DNA of 64,000 nt from Gammaproteobacteria bacterium (lineage in GTDB: Bacteria; Pseudomonadota; Gammaproteobacteria; JACKNK01): assembly GCA_024234955.1 (NCBI GenBank), contig JACKNK010000002.1:186001-250000 (forward strand), given 5' to 3'. The translations under genes and the position numbers were made by a program. Under the pieces are notes generated by a model. That model did not search any database and had not been told where the DNA came from. It worked only from the letters and a program-made list of their open reading frames with translations. Below, in pieces: positions 26,708 to 35,473 of this stretch; within the stretch, counting starts at the first letter, position 1, and each line of letters starts with the position of its first letter.

Positions 26708-28870
26708 ATGCCTCGTTCCTTCCTGACCACCATCGCGATTTCCTTCCTGGTTCTCATCCTGTTGATCGTCGGCATGGCGGGGAACAGCGTGTTTCAGATG
26801 ACGAGCATCCAACGCAACTTCGACGCCGTGGTGGCGGGAAATAACGAAAAGTCCAAACTCGCCACGGAAATGCAGGTTGCCGGCTACCGCCGGTCGGATG
26901 CGTTGTACGGCATGTTGTCCACGCCGGATGCCTTTGATCGCGATGCGTTGTTTCTGGCATTCAACCGCGCGGGTTTCGACGTCGGCAGCGCGCGGAACCG
27001 CTTTCATGAACTGCCGCTGACCCTTGCCGAACGCAGTGTTTTCGATCGCCAGACGGTGTTGATCGCGGAGGTGGTCGAGGCGCAGGAGCGGGTCGTGGAC
27101 GGACTCAGTGAGGATGACTTCACTGCCACCAAGGCGTTGATGTCGTCACGCGTGATCCCGCTTCAGGAAGCGATCAACGACACCTTTGCGGAAATCCGCA
27201 ATCTACAAATGGTCGCCAACGGGGTTGCCTTGCAGCACGCCAGGCAGGCGGCCAACACCGCCGTTTATTGGGGGCTGTTCGTCGGCCTGGCGAGTCTGGG
27301 TGTCGCGGTGTTCATCGCGGCTCGCGGCTATCGTTTGATCCGCGCGCAGGCCACCGCGATCGAAGCGCATGTCGCCGAACTGGAACGGGCGCGCATCGCC
27401 GCCGAACACGCGAACAAGGCGAAAAGTGAATTTATCGCCACCATGAGCCACGAGTTCAGGACGCCGATGAACGGCGTCCTCGGGATGGTGCAGATGCTTC
27501 AGGGTACCGCGCTGAATCCCGATCAGCGCGACTATCTGGAGACCATTGCCGGGTGCGGCGAGACCTTGCTCACCTTGATCAACGATCTGCTGGACCTGGC
27601 CAAGATCGAGGCCGGCAAGCTGGAACTCGAGCAGATTGAATTCGATCCGCGTCGTCTGGTGGAAAGTGTCGGGTTGATATTGCGACCGCGTGCGCTGGAA
27701 AAGGGGATTGCGCTGTCGATGGCATTTCCCGACCGCTTGCCCGCTGGGCTGATTGGCGATCCCACGCGGCTACGACAGGTGCTGTTCAACCTGATCGGCA
27801 ATGCGATCAAGTTCACCGAGCGGGGTGAAGTCCGGGTGGTTCTCGTCCGCGATGAGGCGGGCGGCCTGGAGTTTTCGGTGCAGGACAGCGGTATCGGAAT
27901 ATCCCCCGAGCAGCAGGCGAAACTGTTTCAGCCGTTTGAGCAGGCCAATAAATCGATCACGCGTCGTTTCGGGGGCACCGGTCTTGGCCTCAGCATCAGC
28001 AAGCGCCTGGTTGAGGCAATGGGCGGTGACATCGGCCTGACGTCCGAACCCGGGACGGGCAGCCGGTTCTATTTCCGGTTGCAGCTCCCGGCAGTAACCC
28101 AGCCAGCGGTGAGTGTGCCCGACGCGCCGGTAAGCACAGCGTCGATGCAGGGCGTCGCGCGGAGCTTGCATGTCCTGGTGGTGGATGATGACTTGGTCAA
28201 TCGTCGCGTGGCCGACGGCCTGTTGCGCCGGGCCGGGCATCGTGTGGAACTGGCGGAAAGCGGCGCGCAGGCCTTGGCGGTCTGTGAGCACTCGCGCTTC
28301 GACGTCATTCTGATGGACATGCACATGCCGCAGATGGATGGCTTGGCGACGACCCGGCACCTGTTGTCGAACGGGGTGTCGACGCCGATTGTGGGGCTGA
28401 CCGCGCATGTCGGCCATGAGCAGGCGCGGCTCGCCCGGGAGGCAGGCATGCGGGAGGTCATGACCAAGCCGTTTCAGATCGACGCCTTGTTGCGGGTCCT
28501 GGATGCGGTAACGGACGGCGTGCCGAACGGGGATGATGGCGGTGTCGATAAGGAGGCACAGGCGCGCGTGCGCGGTGCCATCGGCGATGAGGCTTATGCC
28601 GAACTGGTTGCGATCTACCGAGACAGCAGTACGCAACTGGTTGCGGAGATCGCACAGGCCTGGGAGCGGAACGATGTTGCGGAACTGGCATTCAGGGCGC
28701 ATCGGCTGAACGGGGCATCGCGCTCACTGGGATTGAATGCAGTCGCTCGGATCGCCGGTGACATCGAAGCGGAATGTGCGCGCGATGTGCGGGTCGATCC
28801 GTCTCATATCGCCCGGCTTGCGGAAGTGCATACCCGGCATCTGGTCGAGCTCGAACTGTCGCTTAATTGA
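26708..28870 (+). CDS. Hybrid sensor histidine kinase with receiver and HPt domains
   Basis: A 720-residue inner-membrane phosphorelay kinase. Two transmembrane helices (about 8-28 and 186-206) enclose a periplasmic four-helix-type sensor of about 155 residues. HisKA follows with H248 in TMSHEFRTPMNG, then HATPase_c with N365 in NLIGNAIKF, DSGIGISPEQ and GGTGLGLSIS. The receiver domain (488-600) has phospho-acceptor D537 (ILMDMHMPQMDG) and K587. A C-terminal HPt domain has H665 in AFRAHRLNGASRSLG. All relay residues are present, as in BarA/TorS-type kinases. No partner response regulator lies nearby, so it probably phosphorylates a regulator encoded elsewhere. The signal is unknown. Confidence 0.93.
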   Translation: MPRSFLTTIAISFLVLILLIVGMAGNSVFQMTSIQRNFDAVVAGNNEKSKLATEMQVAGYRRSDALYGMLSTPDAFDRDALFLAFNRAGFDVGSARNRFHELPLTLAERSVFDRQTVLIAEVVEAQERVVDGLSEDDFTATKALMSSRVIPLQEAINDTFAEIRNLQMVANGVALQHARQAANTAVYWGLFVGLASLGVAVFIAARGYRLIRAQATAIEAHVAELERARIAAEHANKAKSEFIATMSHEFRTPMNGVLGMVQMLQGTALNPDQRDYLETIAGCGETLLTLINDLLDLAKIEAGKLELEQIEFDPRRLVESVGLILRPRALEKGIALSMAFPDRLPAGLIGDPTRLRQVLFNLIGNAIKFTERGEVRVVLVRDEAGGLEFSVQDSGIGISPEQQAKLFQPFEQANKSITRRFGGTGLGLSISKRLVEAMGGDIGLTSEPGTGSRFYFRLQLPAVTQPAVSVPDAPVSTASMQGVARSLHVLVVDDDLVNRRVADGLLRRAGHRVELAESGAQALAVCEHSRFDVILMDMHMPQMDGLATTRHLLSNGVSTPIVGLTAHVGHEQARLAREAGMREVMTKPFQIDALLRVLDAVTDGVPNGDDGGVDKEAQARVRGAIGDEAYAELVAIYRDSSTQLVAEIAQAWERNDVAELAFRAHRLNGASRSLGLNAVARIAGDIEAECARDVRVDPSHIARLAEVHTRHLVELELSLN

Positions 28871-29050
28871 CCGGGCTCGTCACCGCGTGAGGTCGATACT
28901 TGCTTGCATTGGCGAATGCCTGTACTAACCCGGGTCAACGCTTGTTGTGGTAACGATCTGGGCGCGTAGTGAGAAATGCGGGCTAGACTCGGAACCATCC
29001 CCGGGGCGCCGCCCTTAACGATAACGAGCACAGCACACGCGGAGACCGCC

Positions 29051-30700
29051 ATGTCGGTTGCAGAAGACCTCCACCGCGCCGCCGAAGAGACAGGCAAGCA
29101 GCGCAACTTCGTCCTGATCGCCCTGATCGCGGTGATTGCGATCGGCGTGTATCTCGGCAGCACCGGAATCGAGAAAGACCTTGCGGAGCGCAGTGTTGCG
29201 GCCCTGAATGACGCGGCTTTGCCGAGCGATCGGATCAACGTCGCGATGGAAGGGCTCAGCGCCAAGCTCACCGGTTTTGCCAACAACCAGCAGGAATCCG
29301 ACGATGCGGCGTCGGTGGTCGCGTCGGTCGAAGGGGTGCGTCACGTCGAGAATTTCCTTCAGGTCCGGCAGGCCCCCTTGCTGACCGGCCCGGCAGGTAC
29401 CCCGGCGGATCCCGAAGCGGAGTTGTTGGTCGCCGCGCCCGCTGCTGAGGCAGAAGAAAAGGCGCAGAGCGATACATCCTCCGCTGCCTCCGATGCCGCC
29501 GACAATGGGGTCTCTCACGTCCGAGTCGAATGGGAGGACGGGGTGTTGACGGTGAGTGGCGCAGTGAGCAGCGCCGCAGAGCATCGTCGCCTTCAGGACG
29601 CCGTGGCGGCGTCTTATGGCGATGCCAGGATCGTCGATCAGGTGCGCGTCCAGCCCACGCTTCCTGCGGCGGACTGGTTGGAAGGATTTGCCATGCACCT
29701 GCCGAACCTGCGTTCGCAGGCCAAAGCCAGCATGGAATCCAGTGCGGCCAGTCTGCAACCCGCTGCCCCCGATCAGGCGGTCTACGTGCTTGCGCCTGAG
29801 CCGGCGCCCAGCATGGAATCGGTCGCGCCGCCGCTGGGATCGACGACCGGGACGGATGCTGAGCCAACCGTGGCGATGTCCGATGCCGCCGCCCCCAAGA
29901 GCGCACCGATTCGTGAGTCCGAGACCACCCATGTGCAGGAGGCAGCGTCTGAGGTGGGGGTTGCCGACACCGAGAATTGGCTGCACCTGCGGAGCCAGAT
30001 GGGTCGGATTGCGGTCAGCGGCGTGCTTGGCAGTGAGAAGCAGCGCCAGGCGCTCGCCAATGCCCTGCGCGTGGTTCATGCCCCGGCGGTTACCTACAGT
30101 AGCGTGCGCATCGGCGATCCGGGCCGGGATGCGGCATGGCTGAGTCAGATCAACAGTCTGTGGGCGTTGCTCCAGCCCGTCGAATTCCTCGATCTGGAAA
30201 TTTCCGACGCCGAGGGTGTCCGGATCAGTGGTTGGGCCCCGAGCGAGGATCAGAATCAACGCATCGTCGCCACGCTCACCGAGAAATTGCAGCCCTTACC
30301 GGTGCATAACGGTTTGCGCAGCATCCAGTCCCATTACGAGAGCTATGCCGCTGCGGAAATGCTCAACAGCAGTTTTGCCCGTGGTATCGGCTTCGCCCGG
30401 GACGGCATCAGCCTCTCGTGGGCGGGGCACGTCACCCTCGGTCAGATCGCCAAGCGTTTGCGCCGACAGCCGGCGGTGTACCTGAGTATCGGTGTGCATA
30501 CCGATTCCCGTGGCGACGCCTCGGCGAATCTCAGTCTTACCCAGAAACGCGCCGAGACCATCAAGGCACGGCTGGTCGAGTTGGGCGTGGATGCGGACAG
30601 ACTGCAGGCGGTGGGTTACGGCGACACACGGCCGATTGCCGACAACCTCACTCCGGTCGGTCGCGCCCTCAATCGTCGCGTCGTTTTCAGCCCCAAATAG
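29051..30700 (+). CDS. OmpA family protein with N-terminal anchor and BON-like domains
   Basis: A 549-residue envelope protein preceded by GGAGA. A cytosolic N-terminus and one transmembrane helix (about 19-37) lead into periplasmic repeats. BON-like units include VEGVRHVENFLQVRQ, VEWEDGVLTVSGAVSSAAEH and LEISDAEGVRISGW. The C-terminal OmpA peptidoglycan-binding domain (about 445-549) contains YLSIGVHTDSRGDASANLSL followed by TQKRAETIKARLVELGV and VGYGDTRPIADN, the diaminopimelate-binding type motif. BON plus OmpA behind a single anchor resembles mycobacterial ArfA/OmpATb rather than outer-membrane OmpA. It heads a run of four plus-strand envelope-type genes up to 32997. Confidence 0.85.
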   Translation: MSVAEDLHRAAEETGKQRNFVLIALIAVIAIGVYLGSTGIEKDLAERSVAALNDAALPSDRINVAMEGLSAKLTGFANNQQESDDAASVVASVEGVRHVENFLQVRQAPLLTGPAGTPADPEAELLVAAPAAEAEEKAQSDTSSAASDAADNGVSHVRVEWEDGVLTVSGAVSSAAEHRRLQDAVAASYGDARIVDQVRVQPTLPAADWLEGFAMHLPNLRSQAKASMESSAASLQPAAPDQAVYVLAPEPAPSMESVAPPLGSTTGTDAEPTVAMSDAAAPKSAPIRESETTHVQEAASEVGVADTENWLHLRSQMGRIAVSGVLGSEKQRQALANALRVVHAPAVTYSSVRIGDPGRDAAWLSQINSLWALLQPVEFLDLEISDAEGVRISGWAPSEDQNQRIVATLTEKLQPLPVHNGLRSIQSHYESYAAAEMLNSSFARGIGFARDGISLSWAGHVTLGQIAKRLRRQPAVYLSIGVHTDSRGDASANLSLTQKRAETIKARLVELGVDADRLQAVGYGDTRPIADNLTPVGRALNRRVVFSPK

Positions 30701-30758
30701 CCGCCAATCACCACCCCGGGGCCGACCGCATACAGGCGATGCCCCCAGGAGATTCACG

Positions 30759-31655
30759 ATGTTCTACCTGTTGAGCGAACTACTGATCTATCTCGTCCTT
30801 GCCGCCGCGTTGGGCTTCCTGCTCGGTTGGCTGGAACGTGGCAAGCGCGGCCTGGGAGACCTGGAGGGGCGCGTCAAGCGCGAAGCCCAAAACACCCGCA
30901 ACGAGCATTCCGCGCTGAACAACAAGATCGCGACGGTCGAGGCCAAGCTCGATCACGCGAAGAGCGATGTGCTTGAAGCCCGCGCCGCAGCCGACAAGGC
31001 GGGTAAGGATGCCGATGCGGCGCGTGCCGAGCTGCTCAAGGCGCGCACTGAAGCAGAAGCCATTCGTGGTGAACTCGATGCCGCCGAGTCCAGGAACGGT
31101 AGCTTGCAGGCGGAAGCCAGCGATGCCCGCAAGCAGGCCGACAGCGCCGCCGCCGAACTGGCTTCCACCAAGCAGCAGATCGGTAAGCTCGAGAAGGAGC
31201 TGGCCCAGGCCAAGCAGGCTCCTGCCAAGGCCAAGGACGATATTCGCTCCCTGGAGGCAGACCTGGAAGCCGCTCAGGTCGAACTCGCTGCCGCTCGCGA
31301 AGAGATGGAGAGCAGCCTTGGCAGCAAACCTTCGACTGCCCAGGCCCCGGCGAAGACCGTGGCCAAGGCGGCGGCGAGGAAGCCGACCGCAAAACCGGCT
31401 GCGACGGCAAGCAAGACGACCACGGCCAAGGCATCCACCAAGGATGACTTGAAACTGATCAAGGGCATTGGCCCGGTGCTTGAGAAGAAACTCAATGCGA
31501 TGGGCATCCATACCTATGCGCAGATCGCGAACATGAAGGCGGCCGATCTCGCCAAGATCAACGAGCAACTCAACTTCAAGGATCGCCACATTCGTGACGA
31601 CTGGCAGGGGAAGGCCGCCAAGGCGCATCAGGAGAAGTACGGCAAGGCGCCGTGA
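30759..31655 (+). CDS. Membrane-anchored coiled-coil protein with C-terminal helix-hairpin-helix motif
   Basis: A 298-residue protein with AGGAG ahead of the ATG. One N-terminal transmembrane helix (about 5-25, LLIYLVLAAALGFLLGWLE) is followed by a long Ala/Lys/Glu-rich coiled coil (about 30-190) and a Lys/Ala/Thr/Pro-rich linker. The C-terminal domain (about 228-298) is of the helix-hairpin-helix type (LKLIKGIGPVLEKKLNAMGI), as in proteins annotated as Flap endonuclease-like 5' nucleases. No nuclease catalytic residues are apparent; the HhH could bind nucleic acid or protein. It lies between the OmpA-like gene and a small unknown gene whose GTG overlaps its stop. Confidence 0.8.
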   Translation: MFYLLSELLIYLVLAAALGFLLGWLERGKRGLGDLEGRVKREAQNTRNEHSALNNKIATVEAKLDHAKSDVLEARAAADKAGKDADAARAELLKARTEAEAIRGELDAAESRNGSLQAEASDARKQADSAAAELASTKQQIGKLEKELAQAKQAPAKAKDDIRSLEADLEAAQVELAAAREEMESSLGSKPSTAQAPAKTVAKAAARKPTAKPAATASKTTTAKASTKDDLKLIKGIGPVLEKKLNAMGIHTYAQIANMKAADLAKINEQLNFKDRHIRDDWQGKAAKAHQEKYGKAP

Positions 31656-32227
31656 ATGAACGCCCGATGAGTGAACTCCCGCAACGAAAGGAACAGATCG
31701 TCCAGTTTCACGCCACCCTGATCCTGCGCACGGTCCAGGCCTGCCAACACCCGGAATTGCGTGCGCAACTCGAACCAGCGCTCGACCAATCCGTCGAAAA
31801 TGGCTGGACCCAGTTGGTGTCCGCGCTGCGACGCATTCTTGATGGCAGCCGGGATGTGGCGTTGTTACGGGGTCTTGATGATGAGGACGGCGCCATCGTC
31901 GAGGCGGTTCTCAATGGTCTGCGTGACCCGAACACCCTGCCCAGACCGGAGACCGAAGGCGATGCCAGCGTCGCGGCGGCCGGACTGGCCGGGTTGATCC
32001 ATGCCGCCGGTACCGGCGATGTGCAGGCCTTGCAGATGATCTCCGGCATGGCCGAGCAGATGAGCGCAGCCGGTGGCCCGATGTCTCAACTTGCCGCTCT
32101 GGTTCGCCCTCTTGTCAACGGCGAACGCGATCCGGATCGACTGTTTGACGGGCGCGTTCTGGAGGCCGACACCCGCGATCTGGTGGTTTCGATTATCGAT
32201 GAACTGGGCCGTCTCGACGCCCACTGA
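31652..32227 (+). CDS. Uncharacterised protein, predicted cytosolic
   Basis: A 191-residue protein starting with GTG overlapping the TGA of the coiled-coil gene (GTGA), a sign of translational coupling. A second possible start is the ATG at 31667 (MSELPQRKEQ). The sequence is largely alpha-helical with no signal peptide or membrane helix. A moderately hydrophobic middle (VAAAGLAGLIHAAGTGDVQA) and a conserved-looking acidic C-terminus are visible. I recognise no family. Context (OmpA-like, coiled-coil and ElyC-like neighbours) suggests an envelope-related role, but that is only position. Confidence 0.7.
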   Translation: MNERPMSELPQRKEQIVQFHATLILRTVQACQHPELRAQLEPALDQSVENGWTQLVSALRRILDGSRDVALLRGLDDEDGAIVEAVLNGLRDPNTLPRPETEGDASVAAAGLAGLIHAAGTGDVQALQMISGMAEQMSAAGGPMSQLAALVRPLVNGERDPDRLFDGRVLEADTRDLVVSIIDELGRLDAH

Positions 32228-32238
32228 GGGCCTTTCTC

Positions 32239-32997
32239 TTGTTTCTTACCCAACTGGTACAGGGGTTGTTGTTCCCGCCCGCGATCTTGATTGCGCTGAT
32301 GGTGGCGGGTCTGATCGTACAGAAGGTCAAACCGGGTGTTGGGCGGGGATTGATGGTCGTCGGCGCGATCCTGCTGATCGTATTCACCAATCCATGGCTG
32401 GCCGGCGAATTTCGTCGCGGGCTTGAAGTCGGTACGCCGATCAGCGCCACCGACCTCGAGCAGGCGCAGGTTCTCGTCGTGCTCGGCGGTGGGCGCCAGC
32501 GACTTGCCGCCGAGTATCACGGGGAAGACCAAGTTTCCCTGTATACCCTGGCGCGGGCTCGGTACGGCGCTTTTCTCGCACGCGAGACCGATTTGCCCTT
32601 GCTGGTGACCGGTGGGTCCGTGAATGACGAACCGGTATCCGAAGCCGCGTTGATGGCGCAACTGATTGAGGATGAATTCAAGGTCCCGGTCCGCTGGCGC
32701 GAGGAACGGAGTCGAAACACCTACGAAAATGCCGTGTTCAGTGCCGAGATGCTGGCCGCGCAAGGTCTCACGCGTGTCGCGCTGGTGACGCACGCGATTC
32801 ACATGCCGCGTGCGGTGGAGGCGTTCGAGAAACAGGGTCTGACGGTCTTTCCCGCGCCCACGGACATCACGCCCGGTCCTTCTCCAGAGGCTTCCTGGTA
32901 CGACGCCGTGTTTCCCCAGAGCGGCGCCATGCAGACATTCACCCTGGGGCTGCATGAACTGGTGGGTCGTCTCTGGTACCGCCTGCGCTATTACTGA
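32239..32997 (+). CDS. ElyC/SanA/YdcF family (DUF218) membrane protein
   Basis: A 252-residue protein from a TTG start. Two N-terminal transmembrane helices (about 10-27 and 35-52) are followed by the DUF218 domain (about 75-235). Family motifs are visible: AQVLVVLGGGRQ, LPLLVTGGSVNDE, EERSRNTYENAVFSAEML and LVTHAIHMPRAVEAFEKQG. In E. coli ElyC the domain supports peptidoglycan precursor metabolism and lipid carrier homeostasis at low temperature. The topology with two helices matches ElyC better than SanA (one helix). It ends the four-gene run beginning at 29051. It converges with the M14-type peptidase gene, with 9 bases between. Confidence 0.88.
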   Translation: MFLTQLVQGLLFPPAILIALMVAGLIVQKVKPGVGRGLMVVGAILLIVFTNPWLAGEFRRGLEVGTPISATDLEQAQVLVVLGGGRQRLAAEYHGEDQVSLYTLARARYGAFLARETDLPLLVTGGSVNDEPVSEAALMAQLIEDEFKVPVRWREERSRNTYENAVFSAEMLAAQGLTRVALVTHAIHMPRAVEAFEKQGLTVFPAPTDITPGPSPEASWYDAVFPQSGAMQTFTLGLHELVGRLWYRLRYY

Positions 32998-33006
32998 GCC
33001 GACACG

Positions 33007-34050
33007 TCAGACCGAATCCCACTGCGCCGACGGCACGCGCTCCATCAGGTAGCAAAGGCAATCCTGACGAATGACCCGCTCATCCAGGGTCAGCATCGAC
33101 GGCATTACCCGCCGCACGGTGCGCAGTTCCCCGTCGGCAACGGTGAAATAGCGGGCGCCCACTTCCGCGCCTTGTTCATCCCAGGCCTCAATGACCGACG
33201 CAGCGCCGCCTCGTACACGACCGAAACTCACCCCCTCAGGAAGTTCCCGGAAGTTCATGTGATCCAGGTCGCTCTGCAAGGCCAGATCGGCGTCGCCTCT
33301 CAGGCTATCGAAATGAAAGGAGGTAGCTTCCGGGATTTTCACGGTGGCAACGGTATGGAAGAGATCCATGTCGTGTTCCGCCATCGGGTGATCCGGGTGC
33401 TCCGCCAGGTGCAATGCGGCATCCAGGTATTCGAAGGCGTGTTCGACGCCGCCCGGCGCTCCGGGTTGTCCGCACTCGACGGTCACGGAAGGACAAAGCG
33501 CCGCCATGGCGATGGAGGCAACGCCCTGCGGTCGGATGAAATACACCACCGTGCGGGAGAACAGCGTCGCCAGATGGAAGAAGCGCCCGTCCAGACGGTT
33601 CACGCAGGCGTAGTGCGGGTTCAGACCGGTGTTGTTGTGGACATCGATGGCCGCGAACACCTTGCGGTCGCGCATCTGCGTCATGACTTCTGCCATCAGC
33701 GCCGCTTCCGGAGTGCTTCCGTGCGCGCCGCCCGGCCAGACGCGGTTGTAGTCCGGTTGTCCGTCGAGTCGCCGGAGGCCGTGCTTTGCAGCCGAAACAT
33801 TCCCGATCAGGATCGACAACGCGCGTGGCAGCACTCGATCCCGGTGCTTGAGAAGCAGCTGTTTGACCGCTTCGAATCCGGTGTCCTCATTGCCATGCAG
33901 CAATGCCGATACAAACAGAGGTTCCGGGCGGCGTCCGGGAAGATGAATGAGGGTCGGTCCGCCGAGCCTATCCGCCAGGTCGGCGGCGCGGGCCTCGAGC
34001 AAACCCTCCGGGACAGTGTCGGATACACGCAGGGACAGGGCTTCAGACAT
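33007..34050 (-). CDS. M14-type metallopeptidase (succinylglutamate desuccinylase/aspartoacylase-like)
   Basis: A 347-residue cytosolic zinc hydrolase. Zinc-binding residues H52 and E55 lie in LLHGNEDTG and the third ligand H138 in IDVHNNTG. A catalytic-type glutamate occurs in SVTVECGQPG. RRLDGQPDYNRVWPG carries the substrate-carboxylate arginine pattern of the AstE/AspA group. Members deacylate N-acyl amino acids or cleave short peptides; no arginine-succinyl pathway genes are nearby, so the substrate is open. It is divergent from ppa, with 98 bases between starts. Confidence 0.87.
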   Translation of the reverse strand: MSEALSLRVSDTVPEGLLEARAADLADRLGGPTLIHLPGRRPEPLFVSALLHGNEDTGFEAVKQLLLKHRDRVLPRALSILIGNVSAAKHGLRRLDGQPDYNRVWPGGAHGSTPEAALMAEVMTQMRDRKVFAAIDVHNNTGLNPHYACVNRLDGRFFHLATLFSRTVVYFIRPQGVASIAMAALCPSVTVECGQPGAPGGVEHAFEYLDAALHLAEHPDHPMAEHDMDLFHTVATVKIPEATSFHFDSLRGDADLALQSDLDHMNFRELPEGVSFGRVRGGAASVIEAWDEQGAEVGARYFTVADGELRTVRRVMPSMLTLDERVIRQDCLCYLMERVPSAQWDSV

Positions 34051-34104
34051 CGTTGCGATCGGCAGGCAGGAGAAGTGCGGCGGGCGAGCTTGGCGCGGGC
34101 TGCC

Positions 34105-34110
34105 TATAAT
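34105..34110 (+). promoter_or_regulatory. Possible -10 element of the ppa promoter
   Basis: A perfect TATAAT lies 38 bases ahead of the ppa ATG. No good -35 box occurs at 16-18 bases upstream, so the call rests on the -10 match and position only. Confidence 0.35.
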
Positions 34111-34148
34111 CCAGCCTTTCCCGTCACCAAAGCGAAGGCAACCATAGC

Positions 34149-34697
34149 ATGAACCTGGATAGAGTCGGCCCGGGCGACAACGCGCCGGACGAAATCAATG
34201 TGATCATCGAAATCCCCGCCCACAGCGACCCGGTCAAGTACGAAGTCGACAAGGACACCGGTGCGATGTTCGTGGACCGCTTCATGAATACGGCGATGTT
34301 CTATCCCTGCAACTACGGCTATGTCCCGCACACCCTTTCCGACGACGGCGACCCGGTCGATGTGCTCGTGGTCACCCCGATTCCGGTCATTTCCGGTTCG
34401 GTGATCCGCTGTCGGCCAGTTGCGGTACTGAAGATGACCGACGAAGCCGGAGCCGACGCCAAGGTCCTCGCCGTGCCCATCAACAAGCTTTGTGGCCTCT
34501 ACAAGAATGCCGACGGTCCCGAGCACATGCCGCAGCAGCTGCTCGACCAGATTGCGCACTTCTTCGCGCACTACAAGGACCTGGAAAAGGGCAAGTGGGT
34601 AAAGATCGAAGGCTGGGGTGGCGTAGCCGATGCACGGGCCGAGATCGTTGACTCGATCAAGCGCTACCAGGCCGAGCCCGAAAAACCGGCATTCTGA
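34149..34697 (+). CDS. ppa: Inorganic pyrophosphatase, family I
   Basis: Soluble Mg2+-dependent enzyme splitting pyrophosphate into two phosphates, pulling biosynthetic reactions forward. At 182 residues it matches E. coli Ppa in size. The substrate and metal residues are present: VIIEIPAHSDPVKYEVDK, DRFMNTAMFYPCNYGYVPHT, and the metal signature DDGDPVDVLV. It is a single-gene unit: divergent from the M14-type peptidase and followed by a strong hairpin terminator shared with the convergent msrA. Confidence 0.97.
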   Translation: MNLDRVGPGDNAPDEINVIIEIPAHSDPVKYEVDKDTGAMFVDRFMNTAMFYPCNYGYVPHTLSDDGDPVDVLVVTPIPVISGSVIRCRPVAVLKMTDEAGADAKVLAVPINKLCGLYKNADGPEHMPQQLLDQIAHFFAHYKDLEKGKWVKIEGWGGVADARAEIVDSIKRYQAEPEKPAF

Positions 34698-34718
34698 CGC
34701 ACGCCGTTCCCAGTGAAA

Positions 34719-34750
34719 CGAAAAACGCCGGGACATCCCGGCGTTTTTCG
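34719..34750. terminator. Bidirectional rho-independent terminator between ppa and msrA
   Basis: A perfect 15-bp inverted repeat (CGAAAAACGCCGGGA, loop CA, then its complement) with A and T runs inside the arms, so it can serve ppa on the plus strand and msrA on the minus strand. It lies 21 bases after the ppa stop and 18 bases after the msrA stop. Confidence 0.9.
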
Positions 34751-34768
34751 TAGGCGTATTTCCGATGA

Positions 34769-35410
34769 CTACGCGATCGCCGGGTAGTCCACGCCGCATC
34801 CGCCCAGACCGCAATAGCCGTTGGGGTTCTTGGCAAGATATTGCTGATGATAGTCCTCCGCGTAATAGAAGGCGGGCGCATCGAGGATTTCGGTGGTGAT
34901 GGTGCCGTGGCCGGCGGCGGTGAGCGCATCCTGATAGTGGGCGCGGGAGGCTTCGGCGGCGAGCCGCTGTTCTTGGTCGTAGACGTAGATGCCGCTGCGA
35001 TACTGGGTGCCGACGTCGTTGCCCTGGCGCATCCCCTGGGTCGGGTTGTGCGCCTGCCAGAACACCGTCAGTAGCTGTTCTAACGTGATTTGTTCCGGGT
35101 CGTAGACCACCAGCACGACCTCGTTGTGACCGGTCATGCCGGTGCACACTTCCTGGTAGCTTGGGTTCGGGGTTACGCCGGAGGCATAGCCGACGGCGGT
35201 GGTGTACACGCCGGGTGTGTTCCAGAACTTGCGCTCTGCGCCCCAGAAACAGCCCAGCCCGAACACGATTTGCTTCAAGCCTTGCGGGAACGGTGCCTTC
35301 ATCGGGCGACCGTTGACGTAATGGGCGGGCGCAACCGGCATCGCGGTATCGCGACCTGGGAGGGCCTCGTTTTCGTTGGGGAGCGCGAGTTTCTTGCCTA
35401 ATCCGAACAT
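34769..35410 (-). CDS. msrA: Peptide methionine sulfoxide reductase MsrA
   Basis: Reduces the S-epimer of methionine sulfoxide in proteins using thioredoxin. The 213 residues include a 45-residue N-terminal extension before the domain. The catalytic Cys54 is in FGLGCFWGAERKF. Other family segments are YASGVTPNPSYQEVCTG, THNP-type FWQAHNPTQGMRQGNDVG and YHQQYLAKNPNGYCG. The C-terminal GYCGLGGCG gives resolving cysteines. The extension has no signal peptide, so the protein is probably cytosolic. It ends at the terminator shared with ppa and starts 63 bases downstream of the ribF stop. Confidence 0.95.
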   Translation of the reverse strand: MFGLGKKLALPNENEALPGRDTAMPVAPAHYVNGRPMKAPFPQGLKQIVFGLGCFWGAERKFWNTPGVYTTAVGYASGVTPNPSYQEVCTGMTGHNEVVLVVYDPEQITLEQLLTVFWQAHNPTQGMRQGNDVGTQYRSGIYVYDQEQRLAAEASRAHYQDALTAAGHGTITTEILDAPAFYYAEDYHQQYLAKNPNGYCGLGGCGVDYPAIA

Positions 35411-35473
35411 GAAATTCCCCTTGCTTGAAGTGAGTTTTGGTTCGCCAAACCAGGTCGCCCTGTTTTGGCTGAC

